In this document: positions 25,065-33,797 of the stretch, piece by piece
Layout: every line of letters starts with the position of its first letter
Position numbering within the stretch: position 1 is the first letter of the stretch
Assembly (NCBI GenBank): GCA_004377185.1
Contig: SOIM01000018.1
Coordinates: forward strand, 1-36,631
Source: Methanomassiliicoccales archaeon
GTDB taxonomy: Archaea; Thermoplasmatota; Thermoplasmata; RBG-16-68-12; SOIM01
DNA: 36,631 nucleotides
Reading direction: 5' to 3'
Notes under the pieces: model-generated
Seen by the model: only the letters and a program-made list of their open reading frames with translations
Told to the model about the DNA's origin: nothing
Databases searched by the model: none
Position numbers and translations under genes: made by a program

Positions 25065-25094
25065 TTTCGGTTCTGGTCGATATGGCTCGTCATG

Positions 25095-25102
25095 TTTTTA
25101 TA
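25095..25102 (+). promoter_or_regulatory. TATA box of the large surface-protein gene
   Basis: TTTTTATA lies 45 bases before ATG 25147, predicting a start site near 25127 and a short leader that contains the ribosome-binding site. It supports ATG 25147 over upstream in-frame codons and separates this gene from the preceding operon. Confidence 0.6.
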
Positions 25103-25146
25103 CTCACCACGCCATTTTTGGGCGAAGTTGTCGAGAAGGTGGGCAG

Positions 25147-28100
25147 ATGAATATGGACTCTACACCCAAGTTTGTGGCCTGTGTCGTTGTAATGGCCATG
25201 TTGGGATCATCCTTCATTGTTCTTTTGGTTGCGGATTCTTCAGGAGATGGATTCGACTCCCAGGCTGGGGGATTTCCAGGAAGCAATGTCGGAAGAGATC
25301 TGTATAAGAGCAGAGGAGAAATGGATCTCCCTTCCCCCGCTGACGTCACAGTTTACCCTTGGCCGATGCACCTGCATGACGAACTCCATCGGTCGTTTAC
25401 ACAGGCTCCCGCGCCACTTACGAGTGACGTTCTCTGGTATAACTTCACGGGCACTTCGACATATGGTTCACCCGCCATAGCGGAAGGGAAGGTCTTCATC
25501 GGGGCAAGAAATGCCACGGGGGATTACATGTTTGCCTTCTACCAGAAGAACGGGACTCTTGCCTGGAGAACGCAGACCTCTCTGCGTGTGGCAGGAGGCC
25601 TCGGGGTTACGTCTTCACCAGCCTACTCCAATGGAGTTGTATTCTTCGGTGGGGACAGGATTTATGCCTTGTACGCGAGCGACGGCACAATCAAATGGAC
25701 AGTCCCTACAGGAAATGGGAACTGGGGTGACGGAACTCCAACCGTTGCCGACGGGAAGGTGTTCATCGGAGGCAGTGATTGGAGAATGTATGCCATTGAG
25801 GAGGACACAGGCAACGTTCTCTGGACATTCCAGACTCAGTCGACTGGTGGGGCCAATTATGGTCTCTACGCCGCTCCTGCCGTTTACAACGGTCACATAT
25901 ATGTGGCAGCCTGTGATGGATGGGTTTACCAGATTCTAATCGACCAACCTGGGCCTGTTGCCGTTGCAAACCACTCTTTCTTCACAGGATATGCGATGTA
26001 TGGCTCCCCCGTCATATTCGATGGGAAAGTGTATATAGGAAATGGCTACACGGGCGTCAATTCCAATAGACGCTTCTACGCTCTGGACGCGACTGACCTG
26101 AGTGTGGTGTGGGAGTGGTATCCAGGGGCACCAACCAGCTTTCTATCCTCGGCAGCAATCGCCTACGACAAGTTGTACGTGGGTTCAGTAGATGGAAATC
26201 TCTACGTTCTCGATCCATATGGAAGCGGTGGATCAACAACGGCTACCTGGCAGTATTTCTTAGGTCAAACCACCTGGTCCTCCCCAGCTATCGCCTCTGG
26301 TCAGGTTTTCATCGGATCAAAGAACAACTACTTGTATGCTTTTGATGCGAACCAGTCCGGTCCTCCTAGCTACAACTGGAGATACAACACGAATGGGGAT
26401 GTTGACTCCTCACCGGCCGTCTCGGACGGGAGAGTGTACGTGGGCACTCATGGCAATGGTGGGAGAGTATACTGCTTCGGGGATCCTGGGGACATTGTGC
26501 CACCCCGCCCGTTGTCGTTTTCACCAACTGGAACTGGAGTACCTATTGACACGAATTTCGCCGTGGAGTGGAGCGAGGCGATGAATTGGACTTCTGTGGA
26601 GAATTCCTTCAGTTTCACGGACGGAATGACCATTTGGGATTATACATGGGGCACGTTCACTCACGACCCGTTGACGAACACTTCAACCTTTGACCCGTTT
26701 GGTGATTTGAGCCTTTCCACGACTTACTGGGTGACGTTCGATTCGTCAGCCGTTGATATCGCCGGAAACCCCCTCGATGGAAATGGGGATGGTTCTGGTG
26801 GCGACGATTTGACCTGGTCATTCATGACAGTGACGGATAATTCTCCGACGTTGGATCTGTTTGAGCCGGGAGGGTCTCTTGGTCAGAGCTATGCCGTCGG
26901 AACTCTTATCTCGGTCCTTTGGTTTGCAAACGATGATAACCCCTGGCCGAACGGCGGAGATGTGGTAGACATCAGCTACGGTCCCACTCCTGCAGGTGGT
27001 AATCCCATAGCCGTGAATGAGTTTGAGGACGGGGCATTCAATTGGGATACTTCCTTGGTGGTTCCCGGTACCTACTACGTCAATATCTCGGTATACGACT
27101 CGGCAGGACAGTCAATGGGGGACAATAGCAACTTTACTTTCACAATCTTTCTGCCCAGCTTACCACCAGAGACAAGTCTGGTTAAGCCTGTTGGGGGCGA
27201 GAGTTGGTCTGGAGGAACAGCAATTGATATCATCTGGCTGATGACTGATGACACCACTGCAGACCAGAACCTGATTGTTTATCTGAATTACTCACACTCG
27301 CTCGGACAAGGCCCAATTGCGGGACCTCTTACAGGACTGTCTTCCCCATTCATCTATCCTTGGACCCTCCCCCCCATCGATGGCACTGACGTCGTTGTTG
27401 AAATAGATGTTATTGACGAAGACGGGTTGGTCGGTTCGAATGTGAGCAATGAGTTTGAGATTGACTCCACTCCGCCAGATGTGGTTTCCCACATCCCGGG
27501 AAAGGGAGAAAGCAACGTTGCCATCAATGCGAATATCATAGTGTTCTGGAGCGAGGAGATGAACGTGAACGTAACCCAAGGGTCGTTCTCTCTGGTAGAC
27601 AACGCTACATGGACGCCCGTTTCAGGGACCTTTTCTTGGTCTGCTGGAAACACTTCAATGACCTTTGACCCTGATATGGACCTTCAACCAAACAGCTGGT
27701 ACACGGCAAACTTCACAACCTCTGCCAAGGACGATTCGGACCCGGGAAACAACCTCCTATCAGTCTACTCTTGGAGCTTCAGAACCGCTGCAGTTCCTGA
27801 CAACACCCGACCCGAAATCTCGGACATTCAGACAGTTCCGTTCCCAGGGGAGGTTTACCTGCCTGTGAACATTTCAGCGAGGATAACTGATGCCTATGGC
27901 ATAGCCAAAGCCCATGTTGAGCTTGATACCATTCTTGGTCCAGTGGGCAATTTCTCGATGTTATTTGATTCTGTGAACTCAAGGTATTATCTCGAACGCA
28001 ACTACAGTGAGTTGGGTTCGTACTACTGCAATATCTCGGCTATGGACAACAACGGACGCTGGAACAGCACGGCCTGTTCGCTCACAATCGGAGATACAAC

Positions 28101-29460
28101 ACAGCCGATTATCTCAGATGTGACGCAACTCCCCGATCCTCAGGAAGTGTTCTCCCCAGTCAACGTTTCTGCCAATGTCACCGACATTTTCCAGATTCAA
28201 GTGGTAAGGATTGATCTGCAAGACCCACTGGGAGGTATTGGGAACTTCGCCATGAGCTACGACAGCCTCAATGGAAGATATTACCATATGCAACCCACAG
28301 ACCTGATCGGCACCTACACCTGTAGCATACGAGCTTGGGATACCAGCAGCAACCAAGACTTCGCAAGCTGCAACTTCGACATTGTCGATACGACCCCTCC
28401 TGAGATATCCGGATTGGTTCAGCCCAGCGGCCAGGAGGTTCATCTGCCAGTGAACGTGTCTGCAATCGTCATTGATAACTACCAGTTGCAGGATGTATCT
28501 TTTGAAGTCCATGATCATCTGGGAGCATTGGTTGGCAACTTCACAATGACCCGATATCCTATGAGCGATCGATATTACTACGTACGGAATTACTCGGTAC
28601 GTGGCACACACACCTTTGTGATATGGGCAGGCGATTCCAGCGACAACTGGGATTCCTTGTCAGGACAATTCGAGATTGTAGACACAACCCCGCCACAGAT
28701 AACTCACACACCTCCGTCCGACACGAGGGTTCGAACATCAATCCTGATCCAAGCTTCTGTGACCGACAACCATCAAGTGAACAGCAGTTGGGTGAAATAC
28801 ACCGACACATCCGGATATCGTTTCAACGTCTCTATGACTCACCTGGGCGAGGATGCCTATGAATTGCCCCTTCCAACTCAGAACCAAATTGGTCAGATTA
28901 CCTACTTCATCTTTGCAGTGGATGAGGCCGGGAATGGTGCTGTTACCACGGTCCATGCAATCAACATCTATGACCCAGCTCCGAGACCGCCCAACAATCT
29001 GGGGGCGGAGACCAGCTCGGACGGAAAGAGCGTGGTTCTGACATGGGAAGCACCTGCAACCAATACTGATGGTTCAGCTGTTGATGACCTTCAGGGATAC
29101 TACATATACCGGTCGGCCTCTCAGACACCTCCAGATGAGCCACTCAACCCCGACGCTCCTGTGCCCGTACTTACCTACACAGACAGCGATGTGGAACCTG
29201 GAAAGACGTATTACTACTGGGCGACAGCTGTGGACCAAGCGGACAATGAGTCCGGTCATTCAGCTCTTGCATCAGCATCCATTGCATCAGATGATTATCT
29301 GCTCTTGGCAGTTGCCCTCATATCCATCTTTGCCATATTGCTGATTGCACTACTCATGATTCTGTCAAAGAGGAGAAAGAAAGAGACTTCTGACGTGCCA
29401 ATTGATGCCGAATCAACTGAGGCAGGGATGGAGGAACAAGAGGAAGAACAGCCATCTTGA
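25147..29460 (+). CDS. Giant surface protein: PQQ-like propeller, multiple Ig-like domains, FN3, membrane anchor
   Basis: About 1437 aa. A signal peptide (MNMDSTPKFVACVVVMAM...) leads to a PQQ-like propeller (about 95-445) with blades such as VFIGGSDWRMYAIEEDTGNVLW. A Big_5 domain (450-560) and two Ig-like domains beginning LDLFEPGGSL and SLVKPVGGESWSGG (565-772) follow. Next come a second Big_5 (775-880), three related about 97-residue repeats (888-1178, each with PVNVSANVTD), a further Ig-like unit, a fibronectin type III domain (1278-1378), a membrane helix (1382-1406) and an acidic tail. The architecture parallels the protein at 16637 but is longer. ATG 25147 follows AAGGTGGGC and a TATA box. 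An adhesion, S-layer-associated or polymer-binding role is an inference; no catalytic domain is seen. Confidence 0.9.
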   Translation: MNMDSTPKFVACVVVMAMLGSSFIVLLVADSSGDGFDSQAGGFPGSNVGRDLYKSRGEMDLPSPADVTVYPWPMHLHDELHRSFTQAPAPLTSDVLWYNFTGTSTYGSPAIAEGKVFIGARNATGDYMFAFYQKNGTLAWRTQTSLRVAGGLGVTSSPAYSNGVVFFGGDRIYALYASDGTIKWTVPTGNGNWGDGTPTVADGKVFIGGSDWRMYAIEEDTGNVLWTFQTQSTGGANYGLYAAPAVYNGHIYVAACDGWVYQILIDQPGPVAVANHSFFTGYAMYGSPVIFDGKVYIGNGYTGVNSNRRFYALDATDLSVVWEWYPGAPTSFLSSAAIAYDKLYVGSVDGNLYVLDPYGSGGSTTATWQYFLGQTTWSSPAIASGQVFIGSKNNYLYAFDANQSGPPSYNWRYNTNGDVDSSPAVSDGRVYVGTHGNGGRVYCFGDPGDIVPPRPLSFSPTGTGVPIDTNFAVEWSEAMNWTSVENSFSFTDGMTIWDYTWGTFTHDPLTNTSTFDPFGDLSLSTTYWVTFDSSAVDIAGNPLDGNGDGSGGDDLTWSFMTVTDNSPTLDLFEPGGSLGQSYAVGTLISVLWFANDDNPWPNGGDVVDISYGPTPAGGNPIAVNEFEDGAFNWDTSLVVPGTYYVNISVYDSAGQSMGDNSNFTFTIFLPSLPPETSLVKPVGGESWSGGTAIDIIWLMTDDTTADQNLIVYLNYSHSLGQGPIAGPLTGLSSPFIYPWTLPPIDGTDVVVEIDVIDEDGLVGSNVSNEFEIDSTPPDVVSHIPGKGESNVAINANIIVFWSEEMNVNVTQGSFSLVDNATWTPVSGTFSWSAGNTSMTFDPDMDLQPNSWYTANFTTSAKDDSDPGNNLLSVYSWSFRTAAVPDNTRPEISDIQTVPFPGEVYLPVNISARITDAYGIAKAHVELDTILGPVGNFSMLFDSVNSRYYLERNYSELGSYYCNISAMDNNGRWNSTACSLTIGDTTQPIISDVTQLPDPQEVFSPVNVSANVTDIFQIQVVRIDLQDPLGGIGNFAMSYDSLNGRYYHMQPTDLIGTYTCSIRAWDTSSNQDFASCNFDIVDTTPPEISGLVQPSGQEVHLPVNVSAIVIDNYQLQDVSFEVHDHLGALVGNFTMTRYPMSDRYYYVRNYSVRGTHTFVIWAGDSSDNWDSLSGQFEIVDTTPPQITHTPPSDTRVRTSILIQASVTDNHQVNSSWVKYTDTSGYRFNVSMTHLGEDAYELPLPTQNQIGQITYFIFAVDEAGNGAVTTVHAINIYDPAPRPPNNLGAETSSDGKSVVLTWEAPATNTDGSAVDDLQGYYIYRSASQTPPDEPLNPDAPVPVLTYTDSDVEPGKTYYYWATAVDQADNESGHSALASASIASDDYLLLAVALISIFAILLIALLMILSKRRKKETSDVPIDAESTEAGMEEQEEEQPS

Positions 29461-29491
29461 TGTCACCTTAAACTGGCAAAAGTGAGGGATT

Positions 29492-30100
29492 ATGGACCAA
29501 AAACATCTGGAAATGCTCTTGGAGCGGCTGAAACATCACCCCAGTCCGAGGGCGGATTTGGAACAGTACTCGACCCCAGCGGTCATTGCGGCCGATATCC
29601 TCTATCTTGCACTGGGTCTCGAGGACATCGTGGACAATAAGGTGGTGGACCTCGGATGCGGAACTGGAATCTTCGCCATTGGTGCCAAAATCTTGGGTGC
29701 GAAGGAAGCGGTCGGGGTAGATATCGATCACACAGCCATCGAAGTTGGTATCCAGAATGCGGAAGAGGTGGGCGCGGACGTTCGGTTCGAGAGGATGAGC
29801 GTCCTGAAGTTCGATGAGAAGTGCGACACCACCGTACAGAATCCTCCTTTCGGAGCTCAGAAGAAGCACGCCGATGTTCCATTCATCACCAAGGCGCTTT
29901 CAATCGCACCTGTGGTATATTCGCTCCACCTCTCCAAAACTGAGGATTTCATAGCAAAGGAGGCGGATCTGCTAGGCGCAAGGATCACCCATACGAAAAA
30001 CTACAAGTTCTTAATACCCTATACTCATCCGTTCCACAAGAAGAAAGATAAAGGATTTGACGTAACATTGTTCAGATTGGTTGGGCGAAAACATGGCTAA
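29492..30100 (+). CDS. METTL5-like RNA N6-adenine methyltransferase (COG2263)
   Basis: A 202-aa class I methyltransferase. It opens with an LEQYSTP motif (residues 23-29), typical of the METTL5 group. S-adenosylmethionine-binding DLGCGTG (53-59) and the acidic ribose-binding VDID follow. The catalytic NPPF (117-120) is that of enzymes that methylate exocyclic amines. A basic C-terminal segment (HPFHKKKDKGFDV) would suit RNA binding. The eukaryotic relative modifies 18S rRNA with TRMT112 as partner; no such partner is seen here. ATG 29492 follows a GTGAGGGAT. It overlaps the csl4 gene by eight bases, forming an RNA-processing pair. Confidence 0.9.
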   Translation: MDQKHLEMLLERLKHHPSPRADLEQYSTPAVIAADILYLALGLEDIVDNKVVDLGCGTGIFAIGAKILGAKEAVGVDIDHTAIEVGIQNAEEVGADVRFERMSVLKFDEKCDTTVQNPPFGAQKKHADVPFITKALSIAPVVYSLHLSKTEDFIAKEADLLGARITHTKNYKFLIPYTHPFHKKKDKGFDVTLFRLVGRKHG

Positions 30101-30677
30101 GAAATTGGTTATTCCAGGAGAATTCGTAGCTGTCTGCGAAGAGTACATGGCGGGAGATGGAACCTACGATCATGATGGGAAGATATTCTCGGCGTACGTG
30201 GGAGAGCTGGAGCTGGACTCAGAGAAAAAGGTTGCCCGAGTGAAGCCCCTGAATCCCCCCATCCAGTTGAAGGTGGGTGACGCCGTTCTCGGTGTGGTGC
30301 GTGATATGAGAGAAACGATGGTCGTGGTGACAATCTCGGGTCTGGAGGGCACCGAAAGGGGAATATCGGGAGAGACCGAAGGGTCCCTCCACATATCGAA
30401 GATATCGGACCGCTATACAGAGGACGCCAGAAGGGAGTTCAGGAAGGGGGATATCCTTCGGGCGGTGGTCATCCGCACAGAGCCCTCTCTTCAGCTGGCA
30501 ACGAACAGGAGAGACCTGGGGGTTGTCGTGGCCCTCTGCACCAGATGCCGATCCCCCTTGATCAAGAGGGACAGAGACCTTTTCTGCGAGAAATGCGAAA
30601 GGGCGGAGACCAGGAAAACGGCAATAGACTACTCGAACCCGCCCGAGGGAATGCAAAAGGATAAGAACCCTGAATGA
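30093..30677 (+). CDS. csl4: Exosome complex RNA-binding protein Csl4
   Basis: A 194-aa cap subunit of the archaeal RNA exosome, which binds RNA above the Rrp41-Rrp42 ring and recruits DnaG. The N-terminal domain begins VIPGEFVAVCEEYMAGDGTY, the usual Csl4 opening. A central S1 domain (about 60-140) follows, then a zinc ribbon with CTRC and CEKC (C149, C152, C165, C168). ATG 30093 was chosen from the family N-terminus; the frame extends four codons to a TTG at 30081. It overlaps the methyltransferase stop, so translation is probably coupled. Confidence 0.95.
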   Translation: MAKKLVIPGEFVAVCEEYMAGDGTYDHDGKIFSAYVGELELDSEKKVARVKPLNPPIQLKVGDAVLGVVRDMRETMVVVTISGLEGTERGISGETEGSLHISKISDRYTEDARREFRKGDILRAVVIRTEPSLQLATNRRDLGVVVALCTRCRSPLIKRDRDLFCEKCERAETRKTAIDYSNPPEGMQKDKNPE

Positions 30678-30702
30678 TATAGCGGGTATCCATAGGAGTT
30701 GA

Positions 30703-30873
30703 TGGGCGACGGACAGCAAGGAAGAATTGCTAGCAGAGATTCAGAGACTCAAGACCGAACTCCAGCAGATAAGGGAGATTGTGAGCACCCTTTTCCAGAT
30801 AGTTGTCGAGGAATACGAGGAGGATATTGAGGTAGGTCCGGAGAGCAGGGAAGACTTTTCTATATATAACTGA
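30703..30873 (+). CDS. Small coiled-coil protein, start codon unclear
   Basis: Reading from 30703, the frame gives a small acidic, heptad-patterned protein (EELLAEIQRLKTELQQIREI, then VSTLFQIVVEEYEED) ending at TGA 30871-30873. No ATG lies in frame. The first usable codon is TTG 30727 (48 aa). An ATG at 30702, placed well after AGGAG (30694-30698), is in a neighbouring frame, so a one-base error or frameshift could join them. The protein-like composition suggests a real gene of about 50-57 aa following csl4. The function is unknown; it is probably a helical dimer. Confidence 0.45.
   Translation, partial: WATDSKEELLAEIQRLKTELQQIREIVSTLFQIVVEEYEEDIEVGPESREDFSIYN
30861..30868 (+). promoter_or_regulatory. 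TATA box for the SHMT-like gene
   Basis: TATATATA lies 17-24 bases before ATG 30885 and inside the last codons of the coiled-coil ORF. The spacing fits leaderless or nearly leaderless transcription of the downstream gene. Confidence 0.6.
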
Positions 30874-30884
30874 ATCAGCCCTTC

Positions 30885-32111
30885 ATGCCCGGGATACTTT
30901 CCAAGGTTAGAAGCCACAATCGGTGGAGACTTGAAGAGTGTCTTAATCTCATACCATCTGAGAATGTCTCCAGTCCTCAGGTCAGGGAAATCCTTTCTTC
31001 GGACCTGGGTCACAGGTACACCCTCCCGTTCCATGATTATGTTCACGGTGTGTACGTGGAGAATGCCTATCGAGGAACGAGGTATTTTGACGAGATTGAA
31101 GAAATCGGTGAAAAGCTGGCAACGGATGTTTTCGGGGCGAAGTACGCATCGCTCAAGCCTCTTTCCGGCCATGTTTCCGGATTGATGGCGCTGATTGCCA
31201 CTTGCAGGAGAGGGGACAGTATACTCACCATCAGCCCGGAGCACGGAGGTTATGATGGCTACTGGAAGGGATACATGCCCCACATCTTGGGGTTGGATGC
31301 CTCTGCTCTGCCTTTCTCGGAAGAAGAGTGGAACATGAATCATGAAGAGTGTGCGAAGGAGATCGTTCGAAAGAAGCCAGCCTTGGTGGTTATCGGGGCA
31401 AGTTTCATTCTGTTCCCCTACCGTTTGGACATCCTGAGGGAGGCGTGCGAGGAGTCTGGCTCACTTCTCGGCTATGATGCCTCTCATGTGCTCGGGTTGA
31501 TTGCTGGAGGCGAGTTTCAGAACCCAATCCAGGAAGGTGTGGATATTGTCTACGGAAGCACACACAAGTCCCTGTTCGGTCCGCAGGGCGGAATGATTCT
31601 CACCAATCGAGAGGACCTGAACCAAACCATAACGGAGACCACCTACTGGAAGGTGATGGACAACACACATGGTCATCGAATTGCGGCACTGGCCCAAGCC
31701 CTGCTTGAGGTGAAGGAGTTTGGGAAGAGTTACGCAAAACAGGTCATTGCGAACTCCAAGGCACTCGCCAAGGGACTAGATGTAGGTGGCTTCCCCATCA
31801 AATACAGGGACAAAGGCTATACTGAGTGCCATCAGATGCTGGTTGATACTGAGAAGGTTCAGGAGGAAATGGGCTTCACCCCGCACGAATATTCCTGCAA
31901 GCTGGAGGAGTCGAACTTAATCCTGGGATCGGTTGGCAGGGTCGGAACTTGCGAGTTGACGAGGATGGGCGCAGATGAGAAAACCATGGGAAAGGTCGCG
32001 GATCTCATTTGTCGGACTCTGAGGGGTGAAAAGACCAAGCCAGATGTTTTCGAGCTCAGGTCAACGCTCAAGATGAAGTACTTCTTCGAGGAGCAGGAAC
32101 CTCCAGAATAG
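30885..32111 (+). CDS. SHMT-superfamily PLP enzyme (serine hydroxymethyltransferase-like)
   Basis: The 408-aa fold-type I PLP protein has SHMT landmarks: LIPSENVSSP near residue 22, PLSGHVSGLMAL, YDASHVLGLIAGG (Asp198, His201) and GSTHKSLFGPQGG with the Schiff-base Lys228. The region that in SHMT carries the catalytic Glu and paired tyrosines (YAEG...YYGG) is altered and longer here (HRYTLPFHDYVHGVYVENAYRG), and the Glu appears to be missing. Folate-dependent activity is therefore uncertain; a threonine-aldolase-like or other PLP reaction is possible. A TATA box just upstream gives it its own promoter. The ThiF-like gene follows after 41 bases. Confidence 0.82.
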   Translation: MPGILSKVRSHNRWRLEECLNLIPSENVSSPQVREILSSDLGHRYTLPFHDYVHGVYVENAYRGTRYFDEIEEIGEKLATDVFGAKYASLKPLSGHVSGLMALIATCRRGDSILTISPEHGGYDGYWKGYMPHILGLDASALPFSEEEWNMNHEECAKEIVRKKPALVVIGASFILFPYRLDILREACEESGSLLGYDASHVLGLIAGGEFQNPIQEGVDIVYGSTHKSLFGPQGGMILTNREDLNQTITETTYWKVMDNTHGHRIAALAQALLEVKEFGKSYAKQVIANSKALAKGLDVGGFPIKYRDKGYTECHQMLVDTEKVQEEMGFTPHEYSCKLEESNLILGSVGRVGTCELTRMGADEKTMGKVADLICRTLRGEKTKPDVFELRSTLKMKYFFEEQEPPE

Positions 32112-32152
32112 CAAATCAATAATATGAGAGCTCAAATCACCTAGTCGGTAGG

Positions 32153-33160
32153 ATGAACAGCGACAGATATTCGCGCCAGGAGATTCTTTCTGAGATAGGT
32201 AGTGAGGGTCAGAAGAAGCTCTCCGAGGGCACGGTATTGGTTTTGGGTCTCGGAGCTCTGGGATCTGTGAGCTCGACTCTGCTGGCTAGGGGTGGAGTGG
32301 GAAACCTGCGATTGGTCGACAGGGACATTGTGGAATTGAACAACCTTCAGAGACAGATTCTCTACTCGGAGGAGGATGTGGGAGAGGCGAAAGCTGCGGT
32401 TGCGGCCCGGAGACTGAAGAAAGCAAATTCGGAGATCAAGGTGGAAGGCCTGGCCATTGACCTGAACTATCGGAACATCGAGAAATCAATGGAGGGCGTG
32501 GATGTCGTGGTTGATGGCACTGACAACATGGAAACCCGGTTCCTCGTGAACGATTTCTGTGTGAAGAACGGAATACCATTCATCTACGGGGGGTCGATAG
32601 CCACCTACGGCATGACCCTGACCATACTGCCCAAGAAAGGTCCCTGCTTGAGATGCCTTTTCCCTCAGATGCCGGTTCCCGGGACTCTGCCCACTTGCGA
32701 CACCTTCGGAATCCTCAATACCGTTCCGGCAATCATCGCTTCCATCCAGACCACTGAAGCCATGAAGTTGCTGATCGGGGTCGAGCCCAGGAGGACATTG
32801 CTCATTTACGATCCGTGGCACAACGACCAGCAGGATATCAAGATGAGCATGAACAAGAACTGCAGATGCTGCGCGAAGCAAGAATACGATTTCCTTGATG
32901 CAAAGGAGAGGGATGTTGTGGTGGCTCTCTGCGGAAGAGATGTCTGCTCGGTCACGCCACCGAAAGGTGCCAAGGTGTCATTCGAGGATCTTGAGGAAAG
33001 GTTGGGAAAGGTTGGGAAGACCAGGTCTGGAATTGCGACCCTCACCTTGTCCGTTGATGATTACGAGATCACTCTCTTCAAGGACGGGAGAGCGTTGATA
33101 AAGGGAACAAGCGATGAGTCGAAGGCGCGTTCTCTCTATTCACGATACATAGGTCATTAG
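32153..33160 (+). CDS. E1-like adenylyltransferase, ThiF/MoeB/UbaA family, with C-terminal extension
   Basis: The 335-aa enzyme adenylates the C-terminal glycine of a ubiquitin-like sulfur carrier (ThiS, MoaD or SAMP type). It shows RYSRQEI at the N-terminus, nucleotide-binding VLGLGALGS (30-38), NNLQRQILY, DGTDNMETRFLVND, zinc cysteines C165/C168 and C237/C240, and the probable catalytic Cys182 in TCDTFG. Beyond residue 250 there is an added domain of about 80 residues ending LFKDGRALIKGTSDESKARSLYSRYIG. That domain resembles the 91-aa protein two genes downstream. No ubiquitin-like partner is encoded nearby. It is placed directly before the ThiI-like gene, which suits tRNA thiolation or sulfur transfer. 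Confidence 0.9.
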   Translation: MNSDRYSRQEILSEIGSEGQKKLSEGTVLVLGLGALGSVSSTLLARGGVGNLRLVDRDIVELNNLQRQILYSEEDVGEAKAAVAARRLKKANSEIKVEGLAIDLNYRNIEKSMEGVDVVVDGTDNMETRFLVNDFCVKNGIPFIYGGSIATYGMTLTILPKKGPCLRCLFPQMPVPGTLPTCDTFGILNTVPAIIASIQTTEAMKLLIGVEPRRTLLIYDPWHNDQQDIKMSMNKNCRCCAKQEYDFLDAKERDVVVALCGRDVCSVTPPKGAKVSFEDLEERLGKVGKTRSGIATLTLSVDDYEITLFKDGRALIKGTSDESKARSLYSRYIGH

Positions 33161-33173
33161 GGGGCGTACGGTT

Positions 33174-33797
33174 CTGAAGGTCGTTTCATTGGTGTCTGGC
33201 GGTATCGATTCTCCTGTCTCAACTCACCTGCTTCTGGAGAGAGGTGCTGATATCATTGCTGTCCATTTTGACAACAGACCATTCACTGATGATAAGCAGC
33301 TGAACAAGACCCTGGAGTTGATCAAGACTCTAGAAGAGCTTTCGGGAAAGAGGATAAAGACGTACATCGTTCCTCATGGACCGGCCCAGACAACCATTGC
33401 AAGGAATGCACACAGAAGGTATCAGTGCGTCCTGTGCAGAAGGATGATGTACCGAATAGCTGAGCGAATTGCCAGAGAAGAAGGTGCCGTGGCCATCGCC
33501 ACCGGAGAATCGCTTGGGCAGGTCGCATCTCAGACCCTTGCGAACCTGAGGACCGAGGAACAGTCGATCGAAATCCCGGTTCTTCGCCCGTTGATAGGTC
33601 TGGACAAGGTGGAGATCGTGAGAATTGCGAAGAAGATCGGCACTTTTGAATTGTCCATATCACCAGGACTGTGTTGTACCATTGTTCCGGACAAACCCTC
33701 CACTCAGGCAAGGTTGAATGCGATACTTGAGGAGGAAGGGAGAATAGACGTGGAGTCTCTCGTGGAGGACGCGGTCAAAGGAGCAGAGGTGGTATGA
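33174..33797 (+). CDS. ThiI-like tRNA 4-thiouridine synthase catalytic domain (no THUMP)
   Basis: A PP-loop ATPase with SGGIDSP at the N-terminus, which adenylates uridine for sulfur insertion. It has CVLCRRMMYR (CxxC) and SPGLCC, a three-cysteine arrangement like methanogen ThiI proteins, plus ATGESLGQVASQTLANL typical of ThiI. Only about 207 residues are present; the NFLD and THUMP RNA-binding domains found in full ThiI are missing. The first strand (KVVSLVSGG) lies before the earliest conventional codon (TTG 33189), so I place the start at CTG 33174, nine bases after an AGGGGGC. The end overlaps the next ATG by four bases. Confidence 0.85.
   Translation: MKVVSLVSGGIDSPVSTHLLLERGADIIAVHFDNRPFTDDKQLNKTLELIKTLEELSGKRIKTYIVPHGPAQTTIARNAHRRYQCVLCRRMMYRIAERIAREEGAVAIATGESLGQVASQTLANLRTEEQSIEIPVLRPLIGLDKVEIVRIAKKIGTFELSISPGLCCTIVPDKPSTQARLNAILEEEGRIDVESLVEDAVKGAEVV

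Noticed and set aside
28114-28611. A 165-codon antisense frame in the giant surface gene.
   Set aside because: It is opposite to repeated Ig-like coding sequence, with no motif or start signal.
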